DNA of 64,000 nt from Rachycentron canadum (Eukaryota; Chordata; Actinopteri; Carangiformes; Rachycentridae), in NCBI GenBank assembly GCA_038496675.1, contig CM076648.1, positions 13,334,560 through 13,398,559 of the forward strand, written 5' to 3'. The notes beneath the pieces were generated by a model. The model was not told the DNA's origin, did no database searches, and was given only the letters and a program-made list of their open reading frames with translations. Positions 1 through 12,100 of this stretch are shown piece by piece. A program made the translations under genes and the position numbers. Every line of letters begins with the position of its first letter. Position 1 is the stretch's first letter.

Positions 1-46
1 CAAAAGTGGTGGAAATAGTTTTGTTTTTTTTTTTTTTCTTTCATAG

Positions 47-1380
47 GACCTTTCTACAATATGACTCCTGAGGAGAGGATAGATGCAGACAACAGATCCA
101 TCTATGTAGGAAATGTAAGACTTTTTTTTTTTTTTCCCTTTGGTCATACAAAGCATATTCCTTTACACCTCAGCTCTGACACTGTTGAACAAATCCTAGG
201 TAGACTATGGAGCTACTGCAGATGAGTTGGAGATCCATTTCAATGGCTGTGGGCCTGTCAACCGAGTTACCATCCTGTGTGACCGGTTCTCTGGCCATCC
301 CAAGGGGTAGGTGTAACTTGTACATAAAGCTGCATAAACTTTTTTCCCACTGAACATTGTGCGACGATACAATGGTAAGTTTTAAAATATGCGTTTTGGT
401 TTCTCCTCTTCCCCCCTCTGCAGCTTTGCTTACATTGAGTTCTCAGATCGAGACTCTGTGCAGAGCGCCATCGGTTTGCACGAGACCTTGTTCAGAGGAA
501 GAGTCCTGAAGGTGAGGAGCCTCGGACCTCATGTTAGTCTTGAAGAAAAACCTAGTTAGGTAGTCACAAGTGTACAAAATCATAGTGATCTTGCAGCAGC
601 CTGAGGATACGTGGAGATATGTTGGTATAGATGTTTAGTTGTGGACAGGGGTGTTGGAAGGTGGGAGTGAAGTTCAGATTTTGACTGGTACAGTTCAGGC
701 AATGCCCATATATAGCTTGCAATTTTGCACTTCCTCATATTATGATGGCTCCTGTTGAATTGAGAAATACTGTTGGTCACGTGAACTGCAGGTAACGCAT
801 CTCAAGTAGAAAAAAAACACAAAAGATCATGTAATTTGACTTCATTCTCAGTTTAGTAATTTTAGAACAAACCAGTTGGAGAACCCATTAGTTTTATTAA
901 CTAAAAAACATGTTTTTTTTAATGCAAATTAAATGCTTTTGTCTTTCTGTGAATAAGGTTTTGTTGCTGTTGAATAGCAAACGCATCTTGTCAGTAAAAA
1001 GTATTCAATCATCCTAAATGGCACAGTAACACGTTTCCTTTGGCCTGCAGGTAATGCCTAAGAGGACCAATATGCCAGGTATCAGCACCACAGACAGGGG
1101 AGGACACAGAGGAGGCCACTCCAGAGGAAGAGGCAGAGGTTACCGTCCCCCCAGATATCATAACAGCTCACGAGGCAGGTTCCGGTACCAGTCAACCAGG
1201 CCTCAACATCAAACACCTCACCCTTATTATGGAGGCCCCTCAGTGGGGAAGAGACAGTGGGGACACATGGACTACCATGACCAAATGCCTAAACGTTACC
1301 CATGTCTTCTTCTCATCACACCACCATCTGAAGAGTTGGGGGCAGGGTCAAGTGGACAGCACTACCCCCAACAGCGCTAG
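47..1380 (+). CDS. pabpn1l: pabpn1l, embryonic poly(A)-binding protein 2 (3' part)
   Basis: Nuclear-type poly(A)-binding protein that binds mRNA poly(A) tails through one RRM; the PABPN1L (ePAB2) form is known from oocytes and early embryos. Visible coding exons are 47-114, 200-306, 424-511 and 1051-1380, each with AG/GT borders and matching phases; the start lies left of the window. The RRM has RNP2 as SIYVGN at the end of the first exon and RNP1 as KGFAYIEF across the second and third exons. The linker [16 protein letters not shown] is diagnostic of the PABPN1 family. The tail is rich in Gly/Arg ([17 protein letters not shown]), as expected for the arginine-methylated C-terminus. The last exon reads about 60 codons past the RG region to TAG at 1378, a longer tail than I expect, so a missed terminal splice is possible. 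PABPN1 itself is the alternative; the position beside trappc2l and galns favours pabpn1l. Confidence 0.88.
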
Positions 1381-1749
1381 CACTACCCACAGCATACATC
1401 CCAAGTGTGAAAAGAAGCGATCATTTTAATAATAAAAAAAAAAAAAATGTTTCCAGGCATTACCGAGTTGAGTATAATGTGACGGGTACAGAAAGGACAG
1501 CAGAGATGCCTTTTAAGTTGCACTTCTGCATTAGTTCTTCAATTAGGTGAGTTGTGAAGAATGGAGACTGGGGTCAGTGGTGTTGCATTATAAGCTTATG
1601 TTGCTGTGAATGCATGGGACAATCCTCAAATTGTTATGCAGTTGCATCTCAATGTTTTTACAAACTGACGCGAATGTTTTGTGTTGCTGCCTGCAATGTA
1701 ATGTATAAATCCTACCTATGTATAACTTAAGTTCTTTGTTATGTAAGTG

Positions 1750-1759
1750 AATAAATAAA
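1750..1759 (+). terminator. pabpn1l poly(A) signals
   Basis: Two overlapping AATAAA hexamers (1750-1755 and 1754-1759) lie 370 bp after the pabpn1l stop. An earlier AATAAA in an A-rich run near 1430 is another candidate. The 1381-1750 stretch is otherwise a plain 3' UTR with no other coding signal. Confidence 0.55.
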
Positions 1760-1822
1760 ACAATGATCTGGAGTTTCACTTGTAGTAAAATGGCACACAT
1801 GCAGTGATGTGCAACATCAAGT

Positions 1823-1828
1823 TTTATT
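1823..1828 (-). terminator. trappc2l poly(A) signal
   Basis: TTTATT on the plus strand (AATAAA on the minus strand) lies 92 bp beyond the trappc2l stop codon. It is about 70 bp from the pabpn1l poly(A) signals, so the two genes end tail to tail with almost no gap. Confidence 0.6.
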
Positions 1829-1919
1829 ACAGTGATGCATCTCAATCAAGTTTGTGTAAACAAAAATTATTAGGGGCATTATGTACAGAGGGAACTCAGC
1901 AGAAAGGGGCGAATAGACA

Positions 1920-3218
1920 TCAGCCAGTTTGCACCATCATTCCTGAAACTATTCCATCGAAGGCCCTGGAGAATAATTGGTTAACAGTTAAACAATGTTC
2001 AAAAAAGTGGCACATTGTTGAAGTAACGCAACATGAACCGATTTCACAAAGACTAAACTCACTTGGACTGAATGGTGTCTCCAGGATTATGGAATGGGTT
2101 GCACATTACATCAGTAAAAGAGTTGTGCAATTTTCTGAACATCTGAAAGAGGAAAAATACAATTAGATGATTTACTCAATGAGAACAAATCAGTACATTT
2201 GTGCTTTAAACTGTCATTTTACTACAATGAGAAATATTTTTAACTGCAATGTGGTCAGAACTTGTGTGCATTTTCTATTAAATGTTAATAAGAATTCTGC
2301 ACTAGGGCAGAATTACCAAGTATCAGAAAATGACGTATTTGTTGACATAAAAATCCAATTATGTCTCAATGAGATATTCCTTATCTGTTGGTTCATATGA
2401 GCTGCTATGTCGTATAGTGTTGAATACAGACACAAGCACATAATATACTGTAAAACCAGAACTTACACTTCTTATTTCATTGTCCCGCAATGATGTATTT
2501 GATGAGTCCACAACAATGACAAATTTCACCTTGGAGTTAGTAACATACCCATATCTAATTCACCAGTCAAGGATATTTTTCTTTCTATTCATTAAGCCGT
2601 GAAATAAAAATGAACCTTAGAGATCTAGTCCAAATTGAATCTAGTGTGTTCAGACATATTAAAGGCATCGTGGGTTCCCCAACCTATAACTAACTTCAAC
2701 AATAAATAAGTGCCTACAAAAACAGAGGATACACTTTGTAGTCTTCCGTGGGGTAGAGCAGACCCAGGTAGAGCTCCCTCTGGTCTCCTAAGGACTTGCC
2801 CACCGCTGAGATCTTCTCCTCCACCACATCCAGAGAGGTGTGCACTGTGTAGTGAAACTTCAGCTCATTTTGGGTGGGCACACTGCGAATATACAGCGGG
2901 TAGTTCTGAGACAGGACACATAACAGAGGACAGACCCGTTAAAAGGCACCGACTTTACACCACGTACACAAAATCAACACAAACGCATCAAAAATCTAAG
3001 AGCAGCTTCCCCTCTGTGCTAATGTTGTTAGCTCCGCTGATGCATTTCGGCCTGCTGGACCTTCTCACAGACAGAGAAAGCCCAAGATTTTACTCGGAGG
3101 CGACGACAAGAACACGAGAAATACTCTGAACGTAAAGAAACAGGATGTGTGTAAAAACTGGGGCATTAAAAGCCACAAACATTACCTCCTTCGCGATAAC
3201 TGCTATGCACACCGCCAT
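1920..3218 (-). CDS. trappc2l: trappc2l, TRAPP complex subunit 2-like
   Basis: Small longin-fold subunit of the TRAPP tethering complexes, which act in ER-to-Golgi traffic and Rab activation. Five minus-strand exons join in frame: 3218-3186, 2905-2733, 2554-2467, 2142-2063 and 1965-1920 (33, 173, 88, 80 and 46 nt), giving 139 aa plus stop; the human protein is about 140 aa. All introns are GT-AG. The protein begins [18 protein letters not shown]; other family-typical blocks are [27 protein letters not shown] and the end [15 protein letters not shown]. There is no signal peptide or membrane segment, as expected for a cytosolic adaptor. It is tail to tail with pabpn1l and head to head with galns, the same order as in human 16q24.3. 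Confidence 0.95.
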
Positions 3219-3246
3219 GTTGGCGTTTCTCCCCCGTCGAGATGAG

Positions 3247-3256
3247 GTCACGTGAC
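3247..3256. promoter_or_regulatory. CLEAR-type E-box, GTCACGTGAC
   Basis: This perfect 10-bp palindrome equals the core of the CLEAR element bound by TFEB/TFE3/MITF, which drives lysosomal genes. It lies 29 bp before the trappc2l ATG and about 485 bp before the galns ATG, and galns encodes a lysosomal enzyme. USF-type factors bind the same core, so the factor is inferred. Confidence 0.6.
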
Positions 3257-3448
3257 AGGCTGCATTCACATACTGTTGGAAAATTATACGAGGTTTGACT
3301 TCCGGATTTTTATATCCTGGAAAAACGGCTATACCGGGATTATCCACATCGCTTATTCACCTTATATTTTTTATGTCACTAATATATATATATATATATT
3401 TTTGTTGCACGGTTGGTATTTTTATTCTTTCCTAACGATTTTTTTTCT

Positions 3449-3458
3449 CTCACGTGAA
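3449..3458. promoter_or_regulatory. Second CACGTG box, CTCACGTGAA
   Basis: A second CACGTG with the T and A flanks preferred by MiT factors (TCACGTGA) lies about 290 bp before the galns ATG. It is 200 bp from the first box. It is less complete than the first. Confidence 0.45.
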
Positions 3459-3739
3459 AAATTTGAACGCACCAAATATCAAGAGACAATTTTACGGCTA
3501 TTTATTAACTAACGATTTATCCCCGCCACGTAAAGCTACGACGTGTCAACGAAATAAAACCAAATTATGATTCATTATTTTATTTTAAATAAAATAAAAT
3601 ACAATTAATAAAAGTAGACACGTCAAAATAACGAGTCCGCTGTTTATGCGCAAGTGTTGCGCCGAAGACCTGCGCGAAGACAAACAAACCACTTCCTCGA
3701 AGCTGATGCTCACTTGACTGCAGCGTAGCCTCGCGAGTG

Positions 3740-6700
3740 ATGTCTGCTCTAACTTTGACTCTCCTCAGTGCAATAATATGTTGTTCCTCGACAGAAAAGC
3801 CGTCAAATGTCTCGTCTCCAAACATTATCATCATGCTCATGGATGATGTAAGTTGTTTTCTTCTGTTCTTGCGGCTGCAGTGAAGTGGTGGCTGTTGTTA
3901 CTGTAAATCTCACGGAGCGCTACGAGTTAATAAAAGCACCTCTGCTCTTCAGATGGGTTGGGGGGACCTGGGGGTGTTTGGCCAGCCCTCTAGAGAAACC
4001 CCCAACTTGGATACTATGGCTGCAGAGGGGATGCTGCTTCCAAACTTCTACACGGCCAACCCCCTGTGCTCACCATGTAAGCCTGCAGTTCATGTCACAT
4101 CAGCAACATAATTCTTGTCCTAATGTAAGAGGAATGATTTACCGGTTTACACTAACTTTGCCAAAATAAAGCTCACTCTTTGCACCATTCAAATACAAGG
4201 TGAAAAACAGCACAGGGAAGCAGAACACAATGCAGAAGGTGCTGTGAAAAAAAAACCAAAAAACAACTTCAATCTCCAGTTTTCTCATTTTCATATTTTA
4301 ATCTTTGGTCATTTTAAGTATAATGCTGGAATCTTTTTGTTCATTATGCCAAAATGAAAGAAAGAAAAACACCTACAGATATACTGCAGAAATACATGTG
4401 ATTAGTGTATATAGAGGACACACTTGAGTTGAATCTATCCCCTAATAGCAGTTGATTTATAGAGGTTAGGGTTCGTGATAGTTTGAGTAAAAAAATCTGA
4501 AAGATGCACAACTCAAAACTGATTTGCCTGTCCAAGCGATCCTTGTTATTGTTAACTACTGCAATAAAGCCCAAATGTGGAATTTGTTTATTTAATAACC
4601 AAATACAGTCCAGACTTGACAAATGAGTTTGTAATCTCCATGTATCTGTGTTTGGATAGAGCACATTTAACTGTTTTTCTTTGCTAGTGAAAGAGATATT
4701 AGAGAAACCAACACAGAAATTGTAATGACTCTATTCTAATTATTTTTTTCCCTGTGATTTTAACCACAGCCAGAGCAGCACTTCTGACTGGTAGGCTGCC
4801 TGTCAGAAATGGTTTCTACACCACTAATGGTCACGCCAGAAATGGTACACTCTCAGCATCTTATACAGCAAATCAGTTCTTCCGTGTTTCTCATTATTGT
4901 GAAATATGCAGTGTACAGTAAAATAATGGAAAATTTTGTACATGCTACATTTTCATACTTTACAGCATACACACCACAGGAGATAGTGGGAGGAATCTCC
5001 AAGGATGAGATTTTGTTACCCAAGATGCTAAAGAAAAAGGGCTACGTCAGCAAGATAGTCGGCAAGTGGTGAGCTCTCTGTCTTTACTCCAGTGTTCTGA
5101 GGTTTCCAAAGACTTGGAGGTTATGAGCAGTGGTATAAGAAATATTCAGATAATTTGCATAGGAAAAAGTAGCCATGCCACACTATAAAGACATATCCCC
5201 TATCACTGTTATGAAATACTGTATTAACACATACTTTGTTGTAGTTGGTTGAGGTGGCGGTTTAATCGCTACTTGTATATGCTTATGTTGTTGTTAGTTT
5301 AATCCATAATGCAGCTGCAATGCATTGCATTTAGGATTAGTTTGTATAATGATGAATAATAAATGTAAAAAACTTGTAGTGAAGTAAAGAAATACAGTGT
5401 TTCTATTTGAAATGTAGTGGAGTAGGGGTATATAGAAGAGTACTAGTTGTACAGGGCTTGAGCAAATGTAATTGGTTATGATTATGACCGGCAAAATAAT
5501 TCAAACGATGTGATGAAAGGAAGGAACCATGATCCACTTGTCAGTGAGAATGTAAACTGAGAATAAGCTTAATTCACATTGTATGAGTTTTTAAATGACA
5601 TTTTTTCTGTCCCTGAATCATCCAGCAAGTTACAATCCTTTCAGTTTGGTACGAAAATCTTTATGCAGTGACCTGGAGCTTGGTTGAGAGAGGTCATTTA
5701 TCGCACACAGTATCGTGCGCCTTTTATTTTTTCCTCTGTAGTGTTGTCGTTATAACTTACCTGAAGGCTCTTCCTGATGAGTTGACATGATGCTCACAGT
5801 GTTGGTTAGTTACCTTTTTTTAAAAAGATTCACGCCTCTGTACGTTGATTTACATACTGTAATGAGGAGAATGGAAACCAATGACAACCTAAAGGTGTGA
5901 TTGCTCTTTATTTGTCACCACAGGCATCTTGGCCACAGGCCACAGTACCTTCCTCTGGAGAACGGTTTTGATGAATGGTTTGGTGCACCAAACTGCCACT
6001 TTGGCCCCTACGACAACAGCACCAGACCAAACATCCCTGTCTACAACAATTCTGAGATGCTTGGCAGGTTAGTATCACATGCAAGCACTCAAATACACAG
6101 CAGCAGACACAAAAACAGAAGCTGAAAATCTATAAAAATCTTCTTTCCCCATGACTCAGAGGAATAGTTTGGCTGGCTGCTCCTCTGGATGAGTTGAGTG
6201 TCTCCCCTCCTCTTCCTGCTCTGTACCAGCTGTGCTTGTGTATTCCATTTTCCGCCCATTTGTTTTCCCCAAAACAGCCATATGTGTATTCAGGGTCATT
6301 GGAACTGGCAGCCGGGCGTGTTTTTCGCTTAGCTGTGGGTTTAATCAGCGCTGCATACCTGGGCCCTGGGCAGACGTACACACACACACATAGACACAAA
6401 ACACTAAGGCACACGTACGCCCTCAAGAGACGGCAGGTTGCGTTGGCTCTGCGCGAGGACACCTGGAGGAAGTGAAGTGTAAGAAAGAGAGATGCCTGTC
6501 ACTGCTTCTCTGCTCACCGCGCTACGCTTCAGCAACACCTTATATCAGTCCCCCCTGCTCAGCTCTGCTGAGACTTCCCAAATACGTCTTTCACCAGAAA
6601 ATCTCCTACAAACACAATCCACGAGAGAGAAATTAGTTTTTTTTAATGATATTGTCTGCAGTTTTGGTCAATTTGGAGGCAGATTCAAAGACCTAAAGCT

Positions 6701-9116
6701 ACAATCAGGTCATTGCTTGTTTTTCAGATACTACGAGGAGTTCAAGATTGACAGAAAGACTGGAGAATCCAACCTCACACAAATATATATGCTGGTAAGC
6801 TAAGGCTCACCTTTCCTTTTCAAGGCTGTCTCTATCTCAAGTGGTTTGACTCTTTCTTTTAAATTAATAAAATGCAATAAGAAACATGTCAAAAATTGTC
6901 TTTGGCTCACCAAAACATAAAGGCACAAAAATCCTGATTTTGGCCTTTCATCATTACTGTGCGTTTCAGTGGAATTTTTCACTTATGTGCACAGTGGCAC
7001 TGATTATCTGGCTGCGTCAGTCCCCCCTATTCTGTTGCTAAAGGGATCAAAAGCAGCATGCAGGGACACACGGCATGCTTGAGAGGTGTAATATGTCATC
7101 ACAAGAAGAGGACGGATCTGTCAGGCAGAGCTGTACGAGGCTCATTTCAGCATGTCTTATGAGACTAGACTGGTTTCAGCAGTGCAGTTATTAATGTGGC
7201 TGATTGTTTGGAAAATGAATCAAAGGCAAAACTTTGAAATCCCAGCTTACATGTTTGATTGCTGGAGTTTGTTTTTGCCAGCAGCAGAATTACAGGTGCC
7301 TCATAGGACATGCTTGTTTTAGCTTTGTAGAAAAAAGTGTGTCACAGTTCTGTTATATCAAATACTATAAGGTATACATAATGGAACAGCCTTGTTTGTC
7401 TGCTGTTCCACTAATTGTAAGCTGTGTGCCAACAAATGTAAAATGGCCCCTTTTTTTAAAACATAAATTTCATACATAAAGTGGAATTTAGACAGTGACA
7501 TATATAGAGAGTGAGGCACTTTTCTGTTTATTAGTTAGTTAGTTTTTCCAGGTAGATGTACAATACATTTTCCATTTCCTAATGTACAGACAGCTAAAAC
7601 TAGTATAGTCTAATACATGTGCTCTGCAAGACCTTTACAATGTTAACGCTTTGTGTTGAAACTGTTTTGCATTATACTGAAAGGTGTTTCTAATATTTAG
7701 TTATTGATATTAAATGGGTAAATGTGCAAGTGGGTAAAATGTTTCCTGTCGGCACCACGAACTGCAGCCTCTAAAATGATCTTAACGTTAACTCAATGCC
7801 TCTCCAACAACATTCAAGAACAAAGAAAGTTGTTTTTATTGAGACCTCATGAGGCTGCATTGCTCTCAGTTAGGTTTCTGGAACTAGCAGGCAGCAGAGT
7901 TCATCACATACTCAAAACATGGTTAGTATTAGTATGTGGCAAATGAGAAAGAGGTACTGTGGGAAAAAAAGCTACGTTCAGTCATTTGACAGTGTCGTAA
8001 CAGTCTCTCGTACCTCCCACCTCCACAGGAAGGCCTTGAATTCATACAACGTCAGACTGAGGCCCAGCAGCCCTTCTTCCTCTACTGGGCAGCTGACGCC
8101 ACTCACGCCCCTGTCTATGCCTCCAAGCGCTTCCTAGGGAAGAGCCAGCGAGGCCGGTACGTTACATTGCTACCTTACTGACTTTTTGATTGACACGCAG
8201 TCCATCAGATGCTCAAGGTTATATCCAATGATAGATGATATGAGCTGTGATTGACTGTGTGCTGTAGGTATGGAGATGCAGTGATGGAGCTGGACTACAG
8301 CGTCGGTCAGATCTTGTCATGGCTGAAGAAACTGGGCATTGACAACAATACCTTTGTCTTCTTCACTTCAGACAACGGAGCCGCTCTCATGTCTGGCCCA
8401 CGAGAAAGTAAGGACTGTTTTGATGCATATTTGTTAAGTCTGTCTAAGTCTTTTCTTCCTGTATGTGTGCTGGCGTTGATAACTGATACTGCTGATTCCT
8501 CAGGTGGCAGCAATGGCCCCTTCCTTTGTGGGAAGGAGACCACCTTTGAAGGGGGCATGAGGGAGCCTGCAATTGCCTGGTGGCCTGGACACATCCAACA
8601 AGGCACAGTAAGAATACCACAGTGATTTCAAGCTTTTAGCAAAAATAAACCCTGTAATCCAACATGGTCAGTGTCTAAATCCCTAGCACCTTCACTAGAG
8701 ACTAAACTACTCGCTGACCCAGGATCCAGAGCCGGTTTGTTTTTACTCCTATTGTTGCTCCTAATGTTCTTCCTATCAACAGGTACCCAGAGCTGAAATG
8801 TTCTCTGTAAAGCTGTAGGCAACATTCAGTACTCTGAATCAAGTTGAGAGTAAAGGAATAATTATTTCACTAATCCTCTCTTTTGAATAACTTTCATTTT
8901 GTTTCATTTGTGTATCATTTATCACTTTACATGTTCACACTCTGACCCATTGGCGCAGTAACCACTTAATTTGTTCAGTTCAGCTTCTATCAAGGGATTG
9001 AACTCCAGAAACAGTGAAGATACACTGTGTGATTTTGTCCATGAAGCATGTGGGTGCTCTTTTTATCTCCACTGTTTCCTCAAATATTTTTGGCTGGAAT
9101 TAATGCCCAAACTCTT

Positions 9117-9154
<38 letters not shown>

Positions 9155-12100
9155 CTCTCCCCTCCCCAATTTAACCCCTCCACCCCACCCCACCCACACC
9201 GTGATCCCCTAAGCCTGTGCGTTCTGCAAATGACTTTTAATTGTATTAGGGGCAGCTGTGACACGGGGCTGTGACGCAGAGGGATTTGGTGGAGGAGCGA
9301 GCGGAGGCTGCAGTCTGCAGTCTGCAGTAAGCCTTGCCCCTGGCTCATCTCACAGGGGTGTGCTGGGGCCTGATAGCACAGCAGAATAGCGAGGGAGAGG
9401 GGGATTGGGAGCGTCTTAAGCGGCTAATCTGTTTGTGTGTTTGCTGAGGTTGGATTGAGCCGTAATGAGGACTTCAGTATCTGAATATGCCAGGCGCTCA
9501 GGATAAAGGAACGGGAGGAGTGCGAGAGGGGGTGCAGGGAAGGAAGCAAGGAAGAAGTAAAAGAGGCGCCTGGTGTAGAAAAAGAGAAAAGGAGGAGTGC
9601 TAAAGACGCTGGCACTGCCACACTGCCAGGAATGTTGTGTTGTGTTCGTAGGGCTTTGCTGCACCTGTGCCACATTATAACTAGCCAGTGTGTCTGTGTA
9701 TGCATGTGCAAGTGTGCAGAACATGTCTGTGTATTTTATTTATTTTTGTTTGACCTGATGCGCCTACATACACATGCATGCTTTTGAATGTATGTTGGAT
9801 TACTTGTATGTGTGACAGATAGCCTTCTAGACCAGTGGAAGAAAGTAAATAATGCCAATGTAGAGTGTCACAAAACACCTGCGTGTGTGTGTGTGTGTAT
9901 TTATTTGCAGTTGTAGCTTGGCTGTGAGAACGAGGGTCTATAGATCCTCCCTGAAGCTCTCTGGGGTTGTGATGACAAAGCTGCTTTGTTGGAGTTACTG
10001 TAGTCTGCAGCTCTGGATTTATCACTCTGCTGCTGCTTGGGAGGGAGCACAGACCAGACACAGGGTTGCCCCCTCGCTTATTTTGTAGTGTACTGAAATC
10101 TCTGTTGATCTGTGCATTGAAAAGTCCATAAGCTCTTGGAGCAAAATAGTGGTAACAATAAACAGCCAAGCAAGCCATTGTTACGCAGGTTTATTGTACC
10201 AACTGAGCACAGATTAATCTTTGCAGTATTAAGATGAGGAGTTGTTGGAGTTATATATTGCCACGCATCTGAGGAAAAAAAACAACTTTTATCTGTGGAT
10301 GCAAGTGAGTGATGAAACACAATAGTTTAACTAACTTGTGAAAATGTGCAGGTAGCTGTTGTCAATCAATCAAAGAGGATGGACTGACGTGTACTGGAAT
10401 GACGGAGCACAGTTGGTCTGAAGCAGGTGCAGATTCAGCATTCTTCCAGTGCCTGAGGAAGGGGGGGGGCATGATGATGAGGGGTGGTGGCTGTAGGAAC
10501 AAAGATGCAGGCGTGGGTGGGGTGTTGGCCCCACAACGTTCCCGAGTGCTACAATGCCCTTTGTTGTGTTTTATCAGGCAACAGACACACAGGCAGAGTG
10601 GCAGAGACAGGGGAAGAAGCACTGCCTCCTCAGATAACCAACATCACCACTTTCAACACAGAAAGAAATGAGAGAGAGAGATTGTGACATTAATAGAGAG
10701 TGATGAGTCAGACAAAAAAGAGGAGAGAAACAAAGGGGGAAGAAACAGTGAACTTCAGTACAGACGGCAGAAGAGGGCAGAGCTAATAAAGGAAGAAATG
10801 AAAGATGGCAACTCATGAGATAGAGTTTGAAAGTTTTGCTTTTTTGTCATGCAAGTTGTTGAACAACTAAATGTCAGTTTTGCTTCTTGTGTCCTTTTGT
10901 CCTGTCTTCTTTAATGGTTTGTGTGTCTGTGTGAGGGGGACTTAAAAAAAGAAAAGAAAAAAATAAGAAAAATGAAGTGAAGGACTAAATCTGTTAGTGT
11001 TGTGTGTGAGGAAGAGAGTCTGGATGTGCAGATAGATCGTGGAATGCATTGCAGAGCCTTTTCTGTGGCTAGTTCTGTGGATACAGAAGAAAAGGGAATT
11101 CATTTCAGTGCTTAAGAGCATGTGTGTGTGAGTGTGTATGTCTGTGTCTGCATGTGTGCTGGCTGGCGATAGGAGCACAGCGGCACATGGCGGTGCAGCT
11201 GCAGAGGCCTGATAGTGCTATCTGATTGTGAGCGTGCCGTCTCCCTCTAAGGCTCGCTCAGGAGAGAATGGAACGGAAGATCAAGGATGACAGTGAAAAA
11301 ATGGCATTTTATCTGAAAATAGTTCAAAGTTTATAAATAAAATAAAGCTTTTCACTGCGACTGGGAGAAGGAGATAAAACACCAGCTCGCTCCAGCTGCC
11401 TGCTTGCCCGGGCCCTGTCCTCTCTTTACTTCCTCTTCCACTTACTTCTTCCTTTTTTTTTTTTTGCCCCCCTCCCCCCCTTCATTTACAGAGCAAGGCA
11501 TTTTGGAGGTTTTATAATAAACCTGCAAGCAAAGATTAGAGAGGAGACTGAAGAAATGCACCTCTTTCACACACGTGAGCACACATCCATGCATATGTCC
11601 TATCATGACCGTGCATTGTTACCTTGTTTTCGTTCATGCATGAAGAAAATCTGGCATGTGGAGCATGAAACAGCTCTTTCTTCACTTCACTAGGAACTAT
11701 TTTGATTGATTTGATGATTTACCATTAATGCAGAAACAAAAAACAGAATCATTGAAATAGAACGGGAGATCAGAACTAGGCCACTGTGTTGATCTTGCCA
11801 CACGAACAGTATTTCTTAGCAAAGCTATTTAATTGTGTGTGAGGAGCAACGTCAGTTATTCACTTGACTCTAAATTTAACTTGCCGGTTGTGCGTATTGT
11901 ACTGTATGTGCTTCTCCTCCTGCAGACAGTGGATGTGTTTTGTTTTGTTCTTTGTCTTTTTGCAGGTGAGCTTCCAGTTAGGGAACGTGATGGACCTGTT
12001 CACGACCAGTCTGGCTCTGGCAGGCATCAGCCCCCCCGATGACAGAGTCCTGGATGGACTGGACCTGACACCGGTGCTGCTACAGCGCTCCAACGCGATC

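Larger units (their letters stand above)
3219..3739. promoter_or_regulatory. Bidirectional trappc2l/galns promoter
   Basis: Only 521 bp separate the two divergent start codons, so both transcripts must start within it or very near it. The part next to trappc2l holds a GTCACGTGAC palindrome, and the trappc2l start codon sits in a YY1-like ACATGGCGG context. The galns side is CpG-rich around 3640-3735. The middle (about 3365-3610) is AT-rich, with a TA run and repeated ATAAAAT units. No TATA box is clearly placed for either gene. Confidence 0.7.

Noticed and set aside
1804..2166. A 120-codon plus-strand open frame
   Set aside because: It is antisense to the last two trappc2l exons, which are clear from protein similarity and splice phase.
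2710..3129. A 139-codon plus-strand open frame
   Set aside because: Antisense to trappc2l exon 2 and the neighbouring intron; the minus-strand reading gives the conserved protein.
9681..10178. A 165-codon minus-strand open frame in galns intron 9
   Set aside because: Low-complexity composition next to CA repeats, no family resemblance, no splice context.
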